NCBI GenBank assembly: GCA_963377175.1
Contig: CAUJNA010001225.1
Span: forward strand, 183,811 to 247,810
DNA: 64,000 nt
From: Effrenium voratum
Lineage: Eukaryota; Sar; Dinophyceae; Suessiales; Symbiodiniaceae
Reading direction: 5' to 3'
Shown here: one piece after another, positions 9,920 through 21,169 of the stretch
Layout: each line of letters begins with the position of its first letter
How positions within the stretch are numbered: the stretch's first letter is position 1
The notes under the pieces: generated by a model
Told to the model about the DNA's origin: nothing
The model's input: the letters and a program-made list of their open reading frames with translations, nothing else
The model's database searches: none
Made by a program: the position numbers and the translations under genes

Positions 9920-11340
9920 CTTGGGTGAGATTCCGGGCGCCGATCTGTTTTTGACAAGTCCCAGGGCTGTCACTTCCCGAATCAGTTGCTCAGGCAATCG
10001 GTTGCATTTTGCCTGATTCTGGCGAACAGTCCCCCATTCTTTCCAGGATAATTCTGTTCAGAGCCGTGACCATTCGGTGGTTGGTCAAAATCAGGGCAGG
10101 GCATCAACCATGGGAAGGCGGAATGGAAGTTGCAACCAAACAGGGGCGAAGCAAATGCTCAAGGGCAACATCAGGTCCCGTACCAGCTGTGGGTGTGTGG
10201 AAGCGAAGCTAGCTAGCAAAAAACACACACATAGGTTTCCCTAGTAGACATTGTGAAGCTATCCAGACGTCCTCGAGGCACATGTGGTGTATGCCATGTG
10301 ATGTCAAATGACACATCCATATAGAGATACACCACCCTGGCGTTATACCAGTGCGGCTACCCTCCAATTCCATGGAAGCTCCCAGGACCCTTTGGAAAGA
10401 GTATCTTGCCCATGCTAGCCTAAGGGAGTGTATGTACCATAAAGGCCTAAAGCAAGTAGAATGGGGGGTGGGGTACTTAAACTCATACTAACTATCATGC
10501 CAATGATCCTTGCCGCAAGATGCTGGCGCTTGACTGCGAGTAGTTAAAATGCTTGGGCCCGATATAACCCGAGATTGGCTGCTGAACCCTGCCCCAAACT
10601 ACTGGTGGTCTGGTACCCTCGCCTGGTGCAGTTCCGCTGCTCGGTGAGACACCTGCGGGGCCACATGTGTCAAGCTGATTGCCAAAAACCCGTTGGAGAA
10701 TCAGGAGATATCTGAGTAGATATTACAACCATATGTGCCCTTTGGGAAAATAGATGGCCCTGGTAGATGATTGAACCACTAGGTAAACCAGGGCCTTCTA
10801 TTGTTTAAGCAAAACAACCAAAAAGGACACCTATGATCACAGCATCAAGGTGGATAGTGATGGGGATGAAACCAACGTGGATATCAGAAACAAATGAAAC
10901 TGGACAATAAAAGGATAATCATAAACTTTCTGGGGATGTTCAAACATCGGCCTGTTGAAATACACAGCCTTCTGTACAGAAATTCCGACATTATGTAGAT
11001 GCAAAACCGCTTAAATCTGATGCAAAACCAGCTTTCAACGAGCTTCTTATTGATCACCACGACAAATCGAAGCCACCCAGTGTGCTGTAGATTATTGTGC
11101 TTCTCCACTCCGTCTGGCTGGGACTCGGGGGATGACCATGGGGCAACCTTTTCTTTCCCATGTGGTTGAGACATCACATTCTCCTTTTTTAAAGGGACCG
11201 AGTCCGAACGCTTGGTTGCGGCTGTTAGTTGGTGGGGGGTACGGGTGAGGGTAAGGTTCCATGTCGATTGGTGCAACTTGTCCCATTCAGCGGGAAATAC
11301 CATCTTAGTGGTTTGCCACAATGGTGATCCCATGTAAACT
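9920..11340. other. Stretch without recognisable gene or repeat
   Basis: One 161-codon minus-strand frame (10884-11369) and smaller frames are present, none with a recognisable domain. I see no repeat family member here. Confidence 0.4.
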
Positions 11341-11714
11341 GGTTTGACGTTGGAAGGGGAGCTAAACAAATATATAAATCTTAGCAGTTCAGTGGTTGGA
11401 TTTCAACCACTAAACCACAACAAGCAAACACGAAAACATGTTTCCCAACAACAACCATCCCAACCCGCCCCAACCCAAGAAACCCAGCCACAAAACCCCC
11501 CACAACCCAACCCCCCCAACCAACCAACCGACCGACCGACCGACCGACCATGTAGAGGACCTCTCAGATTAACCCCCTCTTCCACCAAAACCATCCCGCT
11601 CCCTCCGCTCCCGAGGTCACGGCTCCCTCATTGCCCGCGGGGTGAGAGGAGCGTGGCGTCGCCGGCCTTTTCCGGCTTGGGGTAGAGCACCTGCGGAAGG
11701 AGTATTGATCGAAG

Positions 11715-12600
11715 CTCCTCGTTTTTGAGGCTCGGTACCTTCTTCTGCTTTGACTTTTCTGTTTTCTTGTTGGGGTGGAGGGAGAATTCATAGGTCTGAG
11801 TGAATTATAATAATTCACCAGCCTGAAATCAAACGGTTGGGGGGGCTATTCCCCACGTAAAAACACCATTTGGGTTCTGCGTTGCTTTTTCTGTTTTCTT
11901 GTTGGGGAGGAGGGATAATTCATAGGTCTGATATAATACTTCACCAGCCTGAAATCAGGCGGCTGGGGGGGCTATTCCCCACGTAAAACACCATTTGGGG
12001 TGAGATCATATGAGCTCTCCTCGTTTTTGAGGCTCGGTACCTTCTTCTGCTTTGCTTTTTCTGTTTTCTTGTTGGGGTGGAGGGAGAATTCATGTCTGCG
12101 TGAATTATAATACTTCACCAGCCTGAAATCAGGCGGTTGGGGGTCTATTCCCAACGTAAAACACCATTTGGGGTGAGGTCGCGTGAGCTCTCATCGTTTT
12201 TGAGGCTCGGTACCTTCTTCTGCTTTGCTTTTTCTGTTTCTTGTTGGGGTGGAGGGAGAACTCATGTCTGCGTGAATTATAATACTTCACCAGCCTGAAA
12301 TCAGGCGGTTGGGGGTCTATTCCCCACGTAAAACACCATTTGGGGTGAGATCATATGAGCTCTCCTCGTTTTGGAGGCTCGGTACCTTCTTCTGCTTTGC
12401 TTTTTATGTGTTCTTGTTTGGGGGGGGGACCCTGCGGAAGGAGAATTCATAGCTGTCCTTTTAGGGTCTATGGATGAGTTTCCCTGGTGGATGATTGAAC
12501 CAGGTAAAAACCAGGAATCGCCATCTACTTTTCGACCAAAACAACCAACAAGGAGCACTTGTGGGAAGGATAATTCATCGCACTCCTTGCTTTTGAGGCT
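11715..12600 (+). repeat. Tandem array, about 172 bp unit, containing K elements
   Basis: The block GAGGCTCGGTACCTTCTTCT occurs at about 11727, 12029, 12202, 12374 and 12595. Spacings are 302, 173, 172 and 221, so one unit near 11880 lost this block and the last is expanded. Each unit also has TTTTCTTGTTGGGGTGGAGG, GAATTATAATACTTCACC, CCTGAAATCAGGCGG and ATTCCCCACGTAAAACACC. The middle of the unit is the same sequence as the solo K elements at 13868 and 17102. Confidence 0.8.
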
Positions 12601-12814
12601 CGGTACCTTCTTCTATGTTCTTTCTCCTCTCTCCTTTTTTTTTGGGGGGGGACCCTGTTTTTGTTGCCAAAACCAAAAAACATGTTTTATGGGGTTGGTG
12701 GGGCAAGGATTTGAGGGCATCCTTTTTGGGGTTGGTGTAGAGGAAACCAACTGTTTTGGAGGGTTCCGATTCAATCCCTTACCGGGGGTTAGCTCCAAAA
12801 TGGCGGGGTGTGGC

Positions 12815-12950
12815 GGCGTGGGTGCCTGCATGCGCGCACGTGCGCACGGGCGTGCATGCGTGAGCGGGTGCGTTGGTTGACGGGTGTGGGGGTGAGTGGA
12901 TGTGTCGGTGTGTGCGTGTGTGTGTGTGGGTGTGCATACGTACATAACAT
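12815..12950. repeat. Alternating purine-pyrimidine GC/TG tract
   Basis: Begins TGCATGCGCGCACGTGCGCA and passes into GTGTGTGCGTGTGTGTG. Such alternation favours Z-DNA, and it abuts the TA-rich tract at 12946. Confidence 0.7.
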
Positions 12951-13003
12951 AATATATTTATATACATAGAATATATAGATATATATATATATACATATTA
13001 ATA
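12946..13003. repeat. TA-rich microsatellite
   Basis: Interrupted TA run with ATATAGATATATATATAT as its longest part. Confidence 0.75.
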
Positions 13004-13188
13004 TGTGTTTGAGCGTGTCCAAAAAAAAGGTCCTCAAATTTCCATTCACCCAGCGGATGTTGGGTTCCGCGTGCGGTAGGCCGTGACGAGAAACCGAAAC
13101 CCCCCGAGCCCCGGCCATCGGCATCACGTTGTCCCAGTCCGTGGTGATGAGGTCGGAGCACGGCCTTGCGGTCCATCTCACTGGCATG

Positions 13189-13278
13189 AGGTCCTCCAGA
13201 TTTGAAGGGTTACAATAAGTTGGTACCCTTCTTTTTTCAGTCTTGTCTATTTTAGTAGGGGAACCCTCCCAACCAAAA
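13189..13278 (+). mobile_element. Family A MITE, copy A4, right end replaced by B1
   Basis: AGGTCCTCCAG, then TTACAATAAG, TCTATTTTAGTAGGGG and AACCCTCCCAACC. The right third is missing. The next base begins element B1, and I did not find the missing end on the far side of B1. Confidence 0.65.
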
Positions 13279-13541
13279 TTCTAGGGGTTGATCCCTTTTC
13301 CATTCTTTTCAATGCTGTGTGGCGATAATTTGGGGGGACTCCTGCTCAGAGAAAGACAAGAACAAAAAACCTCAAAGAAACCGAAAAAACAAAACCAAAC
13401 GTCCGCAGGAAAATGCCCAGGGGTCCTCTGCCCAACCCTCGTTCTTTCCCATTCACCGGATCCGTTTTCCCTGGGTTTCCGGGGCCTTTCTAGAAAGATT
13501 CGGATCCCTGGAAAGAATGGAATTGGAAGGTACCCCTAGAA
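13279..13541 (+). mobile_element. Family B MITE, copy B1, enlarged
   Basis: TIRs TTCTAGGGGT and ACCCCTAGAA. Subterminal TTGATCCC and CCATTCTTTTCAA at the left, GGATCCCTGGAAAGAATGG at the right. At 263 bp it is about twice its relatives; the extra A-rich centre (13340-13470) is probably a later insertion. Confidence 0.7.
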
Positions 13542-13867
13542 TCATCTCAGTGTGTCAGGAACCAAGTGGACATGGACATTGCAATCGGCGAATCGGCCAT
13601 GGGGCATAAACTATGGCGAACCATTTTGGGATGGATGAACATCACTTTGCCACCTATTTTGATGTTTGCCAGGGGTACCCACAGCCGAATCCGCAAAGAC
13701 TGTCCAACGCAACATTTGAACACCTCTACTACTTTTCGCCCAAGCGGTCGACCCCTTCCATGCAATCGAAGGGGTGTTTCGGCTTTACCCCGACACCGGC
13801 GCCAACCTTCCCTGCCATGTTAGCTTCACTGACAAAAATGGGCTCAGCTGCAGGGCTTATAAACTAT

Positions 13868-13946
13868 CTGGGTGAATTATAATATTTCACCTATTCCCCA
13901 CATAAACCCACCATTTGGGTTTTTGAGTTCGTTATAATTCACCCAG
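13868..13946. mobile_element. Solo K element
   Basis: 79 bp with inverted ends CTGGGTGAATTATAA and TTATAATTCACCCAG and an ATTCCCCACATAAACCCACC core. The core is found in every unit of the 11.7-12.6 kb array. Confidence 0.7.
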
Positions 13947-14363
13947 GACTATGCACTTGCTGGCTTCCACTTGGCCATTTGCTGGCTTCCATTAAGCTTG
14001 CCAAGGGTTTCAGCACCCAGTTCCATAGTGTTCGCGTCGTCCATTTGCCGTTCTCTGTCCATCCCGGAGCCGTGGGCCTTTTGTGTGGCGTTTCTACGAT
14101 GTTGTTTCTACCTTTAATCGCGAATTCGCAGATGTTTGTGTGTGCGTGTGTTCACTTGATCTCCCGTTTATATCCCTTGACAAGGACACATGTATTTGAC
14201 ATCCCGCTAGTCAAGCCATGCTGAGTGGGGAATAAAGTTGACTGAAGGATTGGCAAAACAATGCCATGCTGGGTGTGGATGCTGTTGGCCCCTTCATCTT
14301 TGCAGCGGTCGGCTGGCAGGGCACTGGGAGAACTGGCATCAGGCAATGTCAGCTCGAGCTTGA

Positions 14364-14472
14364 CTAGGTCCTCCAGTAGAGATGAAAGAATAAGGGCTGT
14401 TTTCTGTAGTCTATTTTAGTAGGGGAACCCTCCCCCTAAAAAGTGTAAAAGGGCACTACTGCGGGCACCTAG
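14364..14472 (+). mobile_element. Family A MITE, copy A5
   Basis: CTAGGTCCTCCAG to GGGCACCTAG. TTGA is present on both sides (14360-14363 and 14473-14476), a 4 bp target duplication. The interior TCTATTTTAGTAGGGGAACC is intact. Confidence 0.75.
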
Positions 14473-14884
14473 TTGAGTGATCTTGAGCAAGTCGCAGTGG
14501 CGCAATGCCTACCAACGTGGAATTCCGTCAACCGCGCAGTAAAATGGCGACGACCGTGTTCAAGCCGAAGCACGGTCAACCGTATGTCACCAAAAGCGGA
14601 CCTCGTGCTTTTCTGGATATGTCTGGATATGTCTGGATACATCCAGAAGCAGCCTGTTGCAGGTGCCAAGCGATTGAAAGCAGTTGGAGAGTGCTTGCGC
14701 AAAGGGCTGAGCAGGATGTCATCCTAAGAAGATGCAACAGGCCCATCATTTTGCCGGTCTCTAGCAGTGTCACAGGTGTGGCTCGAGCTTGGCAATTCCA
14801 GATTCTGGCACCCATGATGCAACTGGTTATATCCAGAAAGCTCAGCCTTTACAGTTGCACTATCTAGCAATGGAGCTAAATGGC

Positions 14885-14985
14885 AGTGAACATCCGATTC
14901 AATCCCCCCTAAGATAGGTTCTAAAATGGGTGGTGCACCTAATCCCCAAAATGGGACCCAAAACGGTTTTGACAACCACACCCAA
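14885..14985 (+). repeat. Family E copy 3, partial
   Basis: GAACATCCGATTCAATCCCC, then TTCTAAAATGGGTGGTGCAC and TTTTGACAACCACACCCA. The left terminal motif is worn away. Confidence 0.5.
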
Positions 14986-15014
14986 CTTCGGCCATCCAAA
15001 CTCCGGGTCGGCAT

Positions 15015-15095
15015 GGCTTCATCCTCCATTGGCTTCAGACCGGTAGTGAAATCGATTCCCTGTAAAACCAACTGGGAAAAATAAAACAAATATTA
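15015..15095 (+). repeat. Family F remnant (copy F2)
   Basis: CTCCATTGGCTTCAGACC resembles the left terminus, and GTAGTGAAATCGATTCCC and AAAACCAACTGGGAAAAAT match the core. The right terminus is lost; family H copy H2 follows directly. Confidence 0.5.
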
Positions 15096-15102
15096 TTAAC
15101 CT

Positions 15103-15200
15103 CGGTTCCCTGCTAAAAGATTAACTTTTAGTGGTTTAATGGAAAACCCATTAGTGGGCAAAAGTTAAAGTCCTAACTTCCAAGCAAAATGCACCAAAGT
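15103..15200 (+). repeat. Family H repeat, copy H2
   Basis: CCTGCTAAAAGATTAACTTT, GTGGTTTAATGGAAAACCC and AAGCAAAATGCACCAAAG match H1 and H3 in the same order. Confidence 0.6.
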
Positions 15201-15303
15201 AACCAAATGGAAGTCATATGTGCAAATTACGGCTCCCGCTTCTAGCCCCTTCCTGACGAGGTCAGGAGAAGTTGAAGCATTTTCTGGGCTGCCCTCAGAT
15301 CCC

Positions 15304-15396
15304 CCGCTTTTTACGTTTAACTTTTCGTGGGTTCAATGGAAACTACCACTAAACACTAAAAGGCTAAAAAGATAAGGGGATGGCTGGGGGCCACCA
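15304..15396 (+). repeat. Family M repeat
   Basis: GTGGGTTCAATGGAAACTAC, CTAAAAGGCTAAAAAGATAA and GGATGGCTGGGGGCCACCAA are shared with 45421-45521 and 50725-50852. Confidence 0.55.
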
Positions 15397-16466
15397 AGTT
15401 TTGTCATGGTGGCACTTAGTTTGCAATGCCACCCCGTGTCATCTTACTCTAACCCCAACCACCAACTTGCCGGCAAACGGCTGCATCTTAGCATGAAACC
15501 ACTTACTTCGCAATGCCCCCCTTTTCATCTTATTCCCCCAACCCCCCGCCCCCTCCGTTTCCGCCCCAAAACGAACCAACCACCAACCATTCAATCAACA
15601 GGGATCCTTACATTCTACACCTGAACATTGCAACTTGTTTTCTGGTGGGTTCCCTTTACTTTGGTGGAAAGAAAAAGCCACATGTGTCAGATGGTTTCAA
15701 AATGGAGATCTTTTAAGGAGCCCTGATGAACCACCAATCCTTCCTTTGGCCCCTCATGGCCATGAATCCTTGGCGCCCGGCTTGAAGAGCCAGCCGGTGA
15801 CACGCTCTCGGTGCCAACAAGTTCCGCACCTTAGACGCAGCTCAGAAGCAGAAAGTCGGTTTCAGTCGGATCGGCTCACTTCCGATGTGGATTGGTCAAA
15901 CCAACTCCGAAGCGTTCTTTTTTATATACTTAATTCCCACCTACATGGTCCAAACCCAGAAAGTGTCAAGCCCAGGAACTCAGGAACTGAGCTGGTGACT
16001 TAGATTGGCTTGGAGGTGGGGTGGTTTCCCATTTACCCTCTAGAGTCAGGGGTAACCCCAAACCAACTCAGAGTGACCCGAGACGAGAGGTGGCTCTGGT
16101 TTCACATGTTGGGCTGACTTCACCGGTGACCCTCGATCCAGTCGCCTGGACCCGAGGGGTGCTGAGAGGTTTAGTGCGGCCAGGAACGGCAAGGCGAAAA
16201 ATTCGGGTGACCCCAATCAACCCCGGTGCTTTTTTTTCCTTGCTTGGCATCAGTCTAGGGGCCAAACACCACCCACTTTCCTATGACACGAAACTGGGTG
16301 GATGAACACCAAAAAACAATCGGGGGGTCAACAGCAAGGCAGCCCACAGTTTCGAGCTTTGTTTGTACCAGCAGTTCGGGGATTGCTCAAAATAGGACTT
16401 GGTGCGGCCCTAAAATGGATGCTGTCCTCTTTTGGTCTCCCTGACACCAAATGTCGGGCCCCATTC

Positions 16467-16580
16467 TTCTAGGGGTACCTTCCAATTCCACTCTTTCCAG
16501 GCATCCTTCTTTCTAAAATACCACCCAAAACCCTGTGGAAACAGCTGGTTTTTGAAAAGAACGGGAATCAACCCCTAGAA
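16467..16580 (-). mobile_element. Family B MITE, copy B2
   Basis: 114 bp with ends TTCTAGGGGT and ACCCCTAGAA. Its interior (GTACCTTCCAATTCCA, then GGTTTTTGAAAAGAACGG) is the reverse complement of the B1/B4 order. Confidence 0.75.
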
Positions 16581-17101
16581 TTCTGAGAAACTCCCAAGCT
16601 CCAGCAGGTTGTCCAAGGCTTCATGGGAGCAGACCGCTGCTCTCGCAGCCCTAAACACTTCAGCAGTGCAGCGACGGAACAGCTGGGAAGCCCCCACACA
16701 ACTGTTGAAACGAGTGAGCCCCAAACAAGGCGTTCTCGGAAAAAAATGACACTCTCCAATCCCTCTCAGATGATATGCCCAAACGCCAGAAACACAGTTA
16801 GGTGTCTTCAAAAGAAGCATGGGTGAAGAGAATACTGAATCGGCCTGACTCAATCCCAAGTCGGCTTGAGGAACCCAAAAAAAATCACCACAGCAGTGCA
16901 AACTGGGGGCTACAAACCCACCCTCTTTGGGACTCCTTTCCAGGAAGAAAAGGCTCCCGAAATGGGTCGCGCTCCCCGGTCGGGAGAGGAACCCAGCCCG
17001 CTGGGCATCCCGCCAGCCATCGATGCAGCCATACTTGATCTCCTGGCTCAAGACGCGCCAAACGAAACGCGCCAGCATGCAGGGCCTGGGGGCAATCCTG
17101 T

Positions 17102-17186
17102 CTGGGGGAAGTAGAATATTTCACCGACCTGAAATAAGGCGGTTGGGGGGGTTCAGGTCGTGTGAGGTCGTTATGATTCACCCAGG
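17102..17186. mobile_element. Solo K element, diverged
   Basis: CTGGGGGAAGTAGAATATTTCACC, given here only as its hallmark TAGAATATTTCACC, leads to CCTGAAATAAGGCGGTTGG and ends GTTATGATTCACCCAG. The CCTGAAAT...CGGTTGGGGG order is that of the array units. Confidence 0.5.
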
Positions 17187-17779
17187 CCTCTTCGAATCAT
17201 TTCGAATCCACCTGTTTGGTGAGTCCGCACTTCGAGAGGGGAAGGGCACGGCCCTGGACTTGGGAGTGCAAGTTGGAGCGCCAACCAATGTGTCACCAGC
17301 ATGTTTCGGGTAGCCCTCCTTTGGACTTTCGACACGCTTCAGTTGCGAATCTCGGCGCATCCCTTTGGTCTCCAGCATCTCTGTGGGAAGTGCGGGCGAA
17401 TGCAACCGATCATCTAGGGCATGTAAACCTAGCCCTCTGTAGCTGCGGTGGGTTGCTGCTGGACCGCGCTTTGGGGCCGAATGAAGAGAGCCTCCCAATG
17501 CGTAATCCGCTTTCAGAGCATCCGGGATCAAAACGCCTGAGTACGTCACTCATCCATCCCATGCAGGCTTGGCGGTTCAGACCGGTCATAGGGAAACCAA
17601 AGAAAAGCGTGCACTTAGATATTGAGGCCTCCGATATCGTGAGGCCGCTTTGTTCCACCCCTTTCCCTTCCCCCACCATGGCCAAACTCCGTGCGTTGGC
17701 AACAGGATAGTCAGTGAGTCCAAAGTTACTCTCCCCCGGTGCTTCGGGTAACCAAGTATGGCAACCTCTAGGTTCCATC

Positions 17780-18010
17780 ATGGAAGCAAACCCAGTTCCC
17801 AGTCGTGGAAAACCTGGAAATTTCTTTACAAGCTTGCGGGACACCTGAAAGCCTGAGTTTTCCTTCGAAACCTGGGAAGAACCTGGAAGAAAGGTCAAAA
17901 CTTCATGAAACCAAACCTGTTTGCTTGGTGAAAACCTGAGGTTCCTAGAAGACTCCGGAAAACCCGTGAAATCTGTAAACAAATTGAGGAACACCTGGGG
18001 TTCCTGTGGG
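17780..18010. repeat. Degenerate AACCTGGAA-type repeat stretch
   Basis: The motif AAACCTGGAA or close variants (AACCTGGGAAGAACC, AACCTGAGG) recurs at irregular spacing. A 194-codon minus frame (17410-17994) overlaps it and has no recognisable domain. Confidence 0.3.
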
Positions 18011-18167
18011 TTGGGGACAGCGGGGCTTTGTTTTTAGTAACCACGAGCATCCTCATACACATCGAGTCAAGGAATCTGCACGAATTGTTGCACTTCATGA
18101 CCTGGAAACAAGGATCCCCCGACAAAAGAGTCTTCTTCTATAGGGATGAGTTTGCCTGAACCTCCAC

Positions 18168-18282
18168 TCGGTTGCTTTCTGCTCCCCTGCTAAAAGTGAC
18201 TTACTTTTAGTGGTTTAATTCGGAAAACCCATTAGTTGGCAAAAAGTTAAAGTCCTAACATCCAAGCAAAATGCACCAATGT
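18168..18282 (+). repeat. Family H repeat, copy H3
   Basis: TTGCTTTCTGCTCCCCTGC, ACTTTTAGTGGTTTAATTC and AAGTCCTAACATCCAAGC align with H1 and H2. It begins right after the first 27 bp direct repeat. Confidence 0.6.
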
Positions 18283-18289
18283 TCAGGAT

Positions 18290-18422
18290 GTTGACCCAGG
18301 ATTAATAAACCCGCCCAATAATTAATTAGCGGGGTCTTCCCTCCAAAAGTGGTCTGAATCCCCTCTAAAAAGGGGACACCCCCCCTCTTTATCAACCAGG
18401 GGTGTATTCATCCCGGGTTAAC
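18290..18422. mobile_element. Short TIR element L
   Basis: Left end GTTGACCCAGGATTAATAAA pairs with the right end; reverse complemented, the right end reads GTTAACCCGGGATGAATACA. About 19 of 23 positions match. The 133 bp interior includes AATAATTAATTAGCGGGG. I found no second copy. Confidence 0.55.
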
Positions 18423-18451
18423 ATTAGGGGTGAGCTTGCCTGTACCTCCAG

Positions 18452-18547
18452 CTTCCATTTGCTTGAGACCCCTGGGGAAAAACTATATTTCCGTTTAAAA
18501 ACCCACACGGGAAAATAAAACCAAATCTCAAGCAAATGGAAGTTCTT
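18452..18547 (+). mobile_element. Family F element, copy F3, complete
   Basis: About 96 bp with inverted ends CTTCCATTTGCTTGAG and CTCAAGCAAATGGAAG and an A-rich core (CCGTTTAAAAACCCAC). It is flanked by exact 28 bp direct repeats, either an unusually long target duplication or a pre-existing tandem repeat. Confidence 0.75.
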
Positions 18548-18604
18548 TTAGGGGTGAGCTTGCCTGTACCTCCAGGTATACGCTTCTCTTTTCTCAGAGT
18601 CATG

Positions 18605-18722
18605 TGGCCATGGGTCAAAATCCCGTACCCCCAGTGAACAGCCCAATCCCCACTAAAATCCTGACTCAAATGGGTGGTGCACCTACCCCAAAATGGCACC
18701 GTTGGTCTTGACCCACAGCCAT
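18605..18722 (+). repeat. Family E copy 4
   Basis: TGGCCATGGGTCAAAATCCC at the left and TCTTGACCCACAGCCAT at the right form the inverted ends. The core AAATGGGTGGTGCACCTACC is intact. Confidence 0.7.
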
Positions 18723-18833
18723 CTCTCTGCGCTCCTTGCCCTTGGCAAACTCCACAGCTGAAGAGAGACGGGAGTTGCGACCTGAGGCGTCCGCGCAAAG
18801 GTCGACACAACACCCGCCACGGGCTCAACAAGT

Positions 18834-18965
18834 TAGTCATAATCAAAACCCGGCATTTAAAGAGACCGGGTGTTGGTGGGGATGTAATTTTAAAATGAAA
18901 CATGATACAAACTGTCTTAAAATGGTCCAAGCCCAGAACCATGCTTCAAGAATTAAGCAGGCGGA
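18834..18965 (+). repeat. Family C fragment (copy C3)
   Basis: Begins TAGTCATAATCAAAACCCGG. It has an inserted CATGATACAAACTG-bearing segment, then AAAATGGTCCA, CCAGAACCATG and AGAATTAAGCAGGCGG. The right half is gone. Confidence 0.55.
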
Positions 18966-19199
18966 CTCACTCAGGGCATCTTTGAAGCCCTCATTGCTCA
19001 AACGACGAAGAAGCCCAAAAAAGGGGAGAGAAGGGCACCTAGCTGGGCGCCCCTAGTCTTTGCAACGGTCCCTTAATGATCCGACGTCTTCGCTCAGCTT
19101 CGCTCAGCTTCAGAACTTGAGAGTCCATCTCCCATTGGTCGAACAGGTCGATGGCTATGATGCGTTTTGCCACGGCTGAGATCCAAACAAAAAAACTAG
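18871..19199 (+). repeat. Inverted duplicate, left copy (329 bp)
   Basis: Every position aligns without indels to the reverse complement of 50348-50676 (paired coordinates sum to 69547). It contains part of C3, a right-end fragment of family A (near 19014-19054) and, on the minus strand, an open peptide. That peptide includes DLFDQWEMDSQVLKLSEAER and differs from its twin by about one residue. Confidence 0.85.
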
Positions 19200-19259
19200 C
19201 AGTTGCATGGGGGTTTGTGTCCATCCAAACAAAAAACCAGCAGTTAAGCACATGGCTTT

Positions 19260-20580
19260 ATGTCCAATCTAGGACGTTCTTGAACACCTAAGTCACATCA
19301 GAACTGGGGAATCAGAACCACAAAGCGTTGCCTGAATATCAAGAGCGCACATCCAAGGCAGAAACCAAGAGTTGCCCGCCACTGACCTTCATGTAGAAAG
19401 CTAAACTCATAAAGAAAACTCAAGGACGCGTAGGATGGGAAAACAATCCTTGTGTTTTGCCCTACGATGTTTAACAAGGGCATCACAAACCGGGAACTTG
19501 GTGTCTCCCGGCAGAAATCTGGGCACCCCCTGCGCACCGTAGCAAACTCTCCCTCTGGCAGGACCACCACCTGCAACAGGCAACCCTTCAAAAGACTTGT
19601 CGGCCCAAAGGACCCAGAAATCAAGGGAAATACCTTCTGGGGCCGTGACTCAAAATGGACTTCAAGGAAAAACGCAAAGGTCCAAAGGTTGGCTGTGGGC
19701 GAGTGAGCCGAACATTGCAACTAGGAAACAAAGAAGACCCCAATTGTTGCCATGATTTGGTTGGCATGAAGGCAACAGGCGTGCCTGATATGTGTTGATT
19801 CTCGCGAAAGATCGGGTGCCAGGATGTGCCAGAAAACGAGTGGCAAGTTTAAAAGGGCACTGTTCATTTGGAGCTAACTATGGTCACTGTTGAATAAGGA
19901 TGGTTGAGCTCTGCACAGCAAATCATGCGAACATGAAAGTTCATGAGTGCACTGTAGCACCTGAAAACAGACTGCAGTAAGCGCACCACACGTCGCGGCA
20001 AATCTGCGCACCCACACCCACGAAGCAATGCACGCACGCTCACGCACGAGCGCTCTTGGCTGCGGCTGTTAACTTTGCATCCAGGCAAAGTAGGCAACAA
20101 ACCACACCTAAATAGTCACCACTCAGTTGCCCTTCTCCGCATGGGTGGGCATGAACCATCACTGACATGGTTTGCTTGGCAAGCCTCATAACTGTGCCCC
20201 GGTTGCTCAGATTAAATTCGTGGCCTCTTCAAGGCAGGACGAAATGACCGATGAAAAAAACAAATCATTCGGCCACTGAGCGAACCCGTGGAACTCAACG
20301 CCTGGGACGAATCTAGTTCAAGTTCTGATGGAATTCCTCACAGCGGCGTGTTCCAAAATTCGGGCTAGAACAGATTTCAAGCAGTTCCTGGAAGCTCTCT
20401 CTGGGGCGAGGGGAACAATTCAGCTTTTGGCAAGGCATCTGGGATCCCTTGTTCTGTAACACGCTCCAAGATGTTGTGCAACGAACTGCAAGATGCTGCG
20501 CGTGGCTGTTGTCCATATGGTTAATTGACATGCATGCACCCCTGTCTACAGAACAACTAAGCCACGTCCTAAACGTGTCA
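19260..20580. other. Stretch without recognisable gene or repeat
   Basis: Only short overlapping frames, up to 140 codons (minus, 19298-19720), without recognisable motifs. No repeat family member seen. Confidence 0.4.
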
Positions 20581-20603
20581 TGATTTGCTATGTCGTATCA
20601 TTT

Positions 20604-20724
20604 GCTTACGCTACGAGCTTACGCCACCTTACGCGCATGGAGTTTTTCCTTGCGCGGCGCATGTTGAGGTTTTGCTTACGCCAACAGCTTGCGCCACCTT
20701 ACGCGCGTGGAGTTTTTGCTTGCG
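20604..20724 (+). repeat. Two-unit repeat with TTACGCG motifs
   Basis: Units at 20604-20654 and 20674-20724 share GCTTACG, CACCTTACGCGC and TGGAGTTTTT. The same motif clusters again at 52258-52970. Confidence 0.6.
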
Positions 20725-21169
20725 TCAAGGTCGAGATGACACGACTCTTTCTAAACATGCACACGGAGGTTTTGGATGCCGCTCAACTGAGAACACCACC
20801 AAGCCATGCATTTAGGCCTGTTTCGGATTTGGCTGTGAATTGGAATGCGGGGCACCGAAGAAAATAGCTGGTGGACGTATATCCCATGCAAATTTCGTCG
20901 TCCAAAGCGTCCAACCGCTTCAAGCGCCTTCCCAAACGGGTGTGTCTCAAACTGTTGGCAACCCTCACAATTGTTGTTTTCTTGTTGGTGCCAAGTGTGT
21001 TGGCTTGTTCCCTAGTTCGACACCCGAATGGATTTTGTCTCGAGTTTTTCCCGTTTCGACCCTCATGCAACCCCCCGTCGCCTTGATAGGCCCGAGCCGC
21101 GTGTTGCGGCACAGCGTCAGGACGACCCTCGATTTTCGCACTCAAAATTTGGAGTTTTCCTCACGGAAT

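Larger units (their letters stand above)
18141..18575. repeat. Three copies of a ~27 bp direct repeat framing nested elements
   Basis: The sequence TAGGGGTGAGCTTGCCTG continuing to ACCTCCAG occurs at 18425-18451 and 18549-18575. The exact match is 28 bp (18424-18451 against 18548-18575). A third copy with about 3 mismatches lies at 18141-18166. H3 and L lie between copies 1 and 2; F3 lies between copies 2 and 3. Confidence 0.75.

Noticed and set aside
11715..12600. CRISPR array
   Set aside because: Whole 172 bp units are repeated, with no unique spacers.
17410..17994. 194-codon minus-strand frame as a gene
   Set aside because: Its start overlaps the AACCTGGAA repeat stretch, equally long frames lie on the other strand, and no motif is present.
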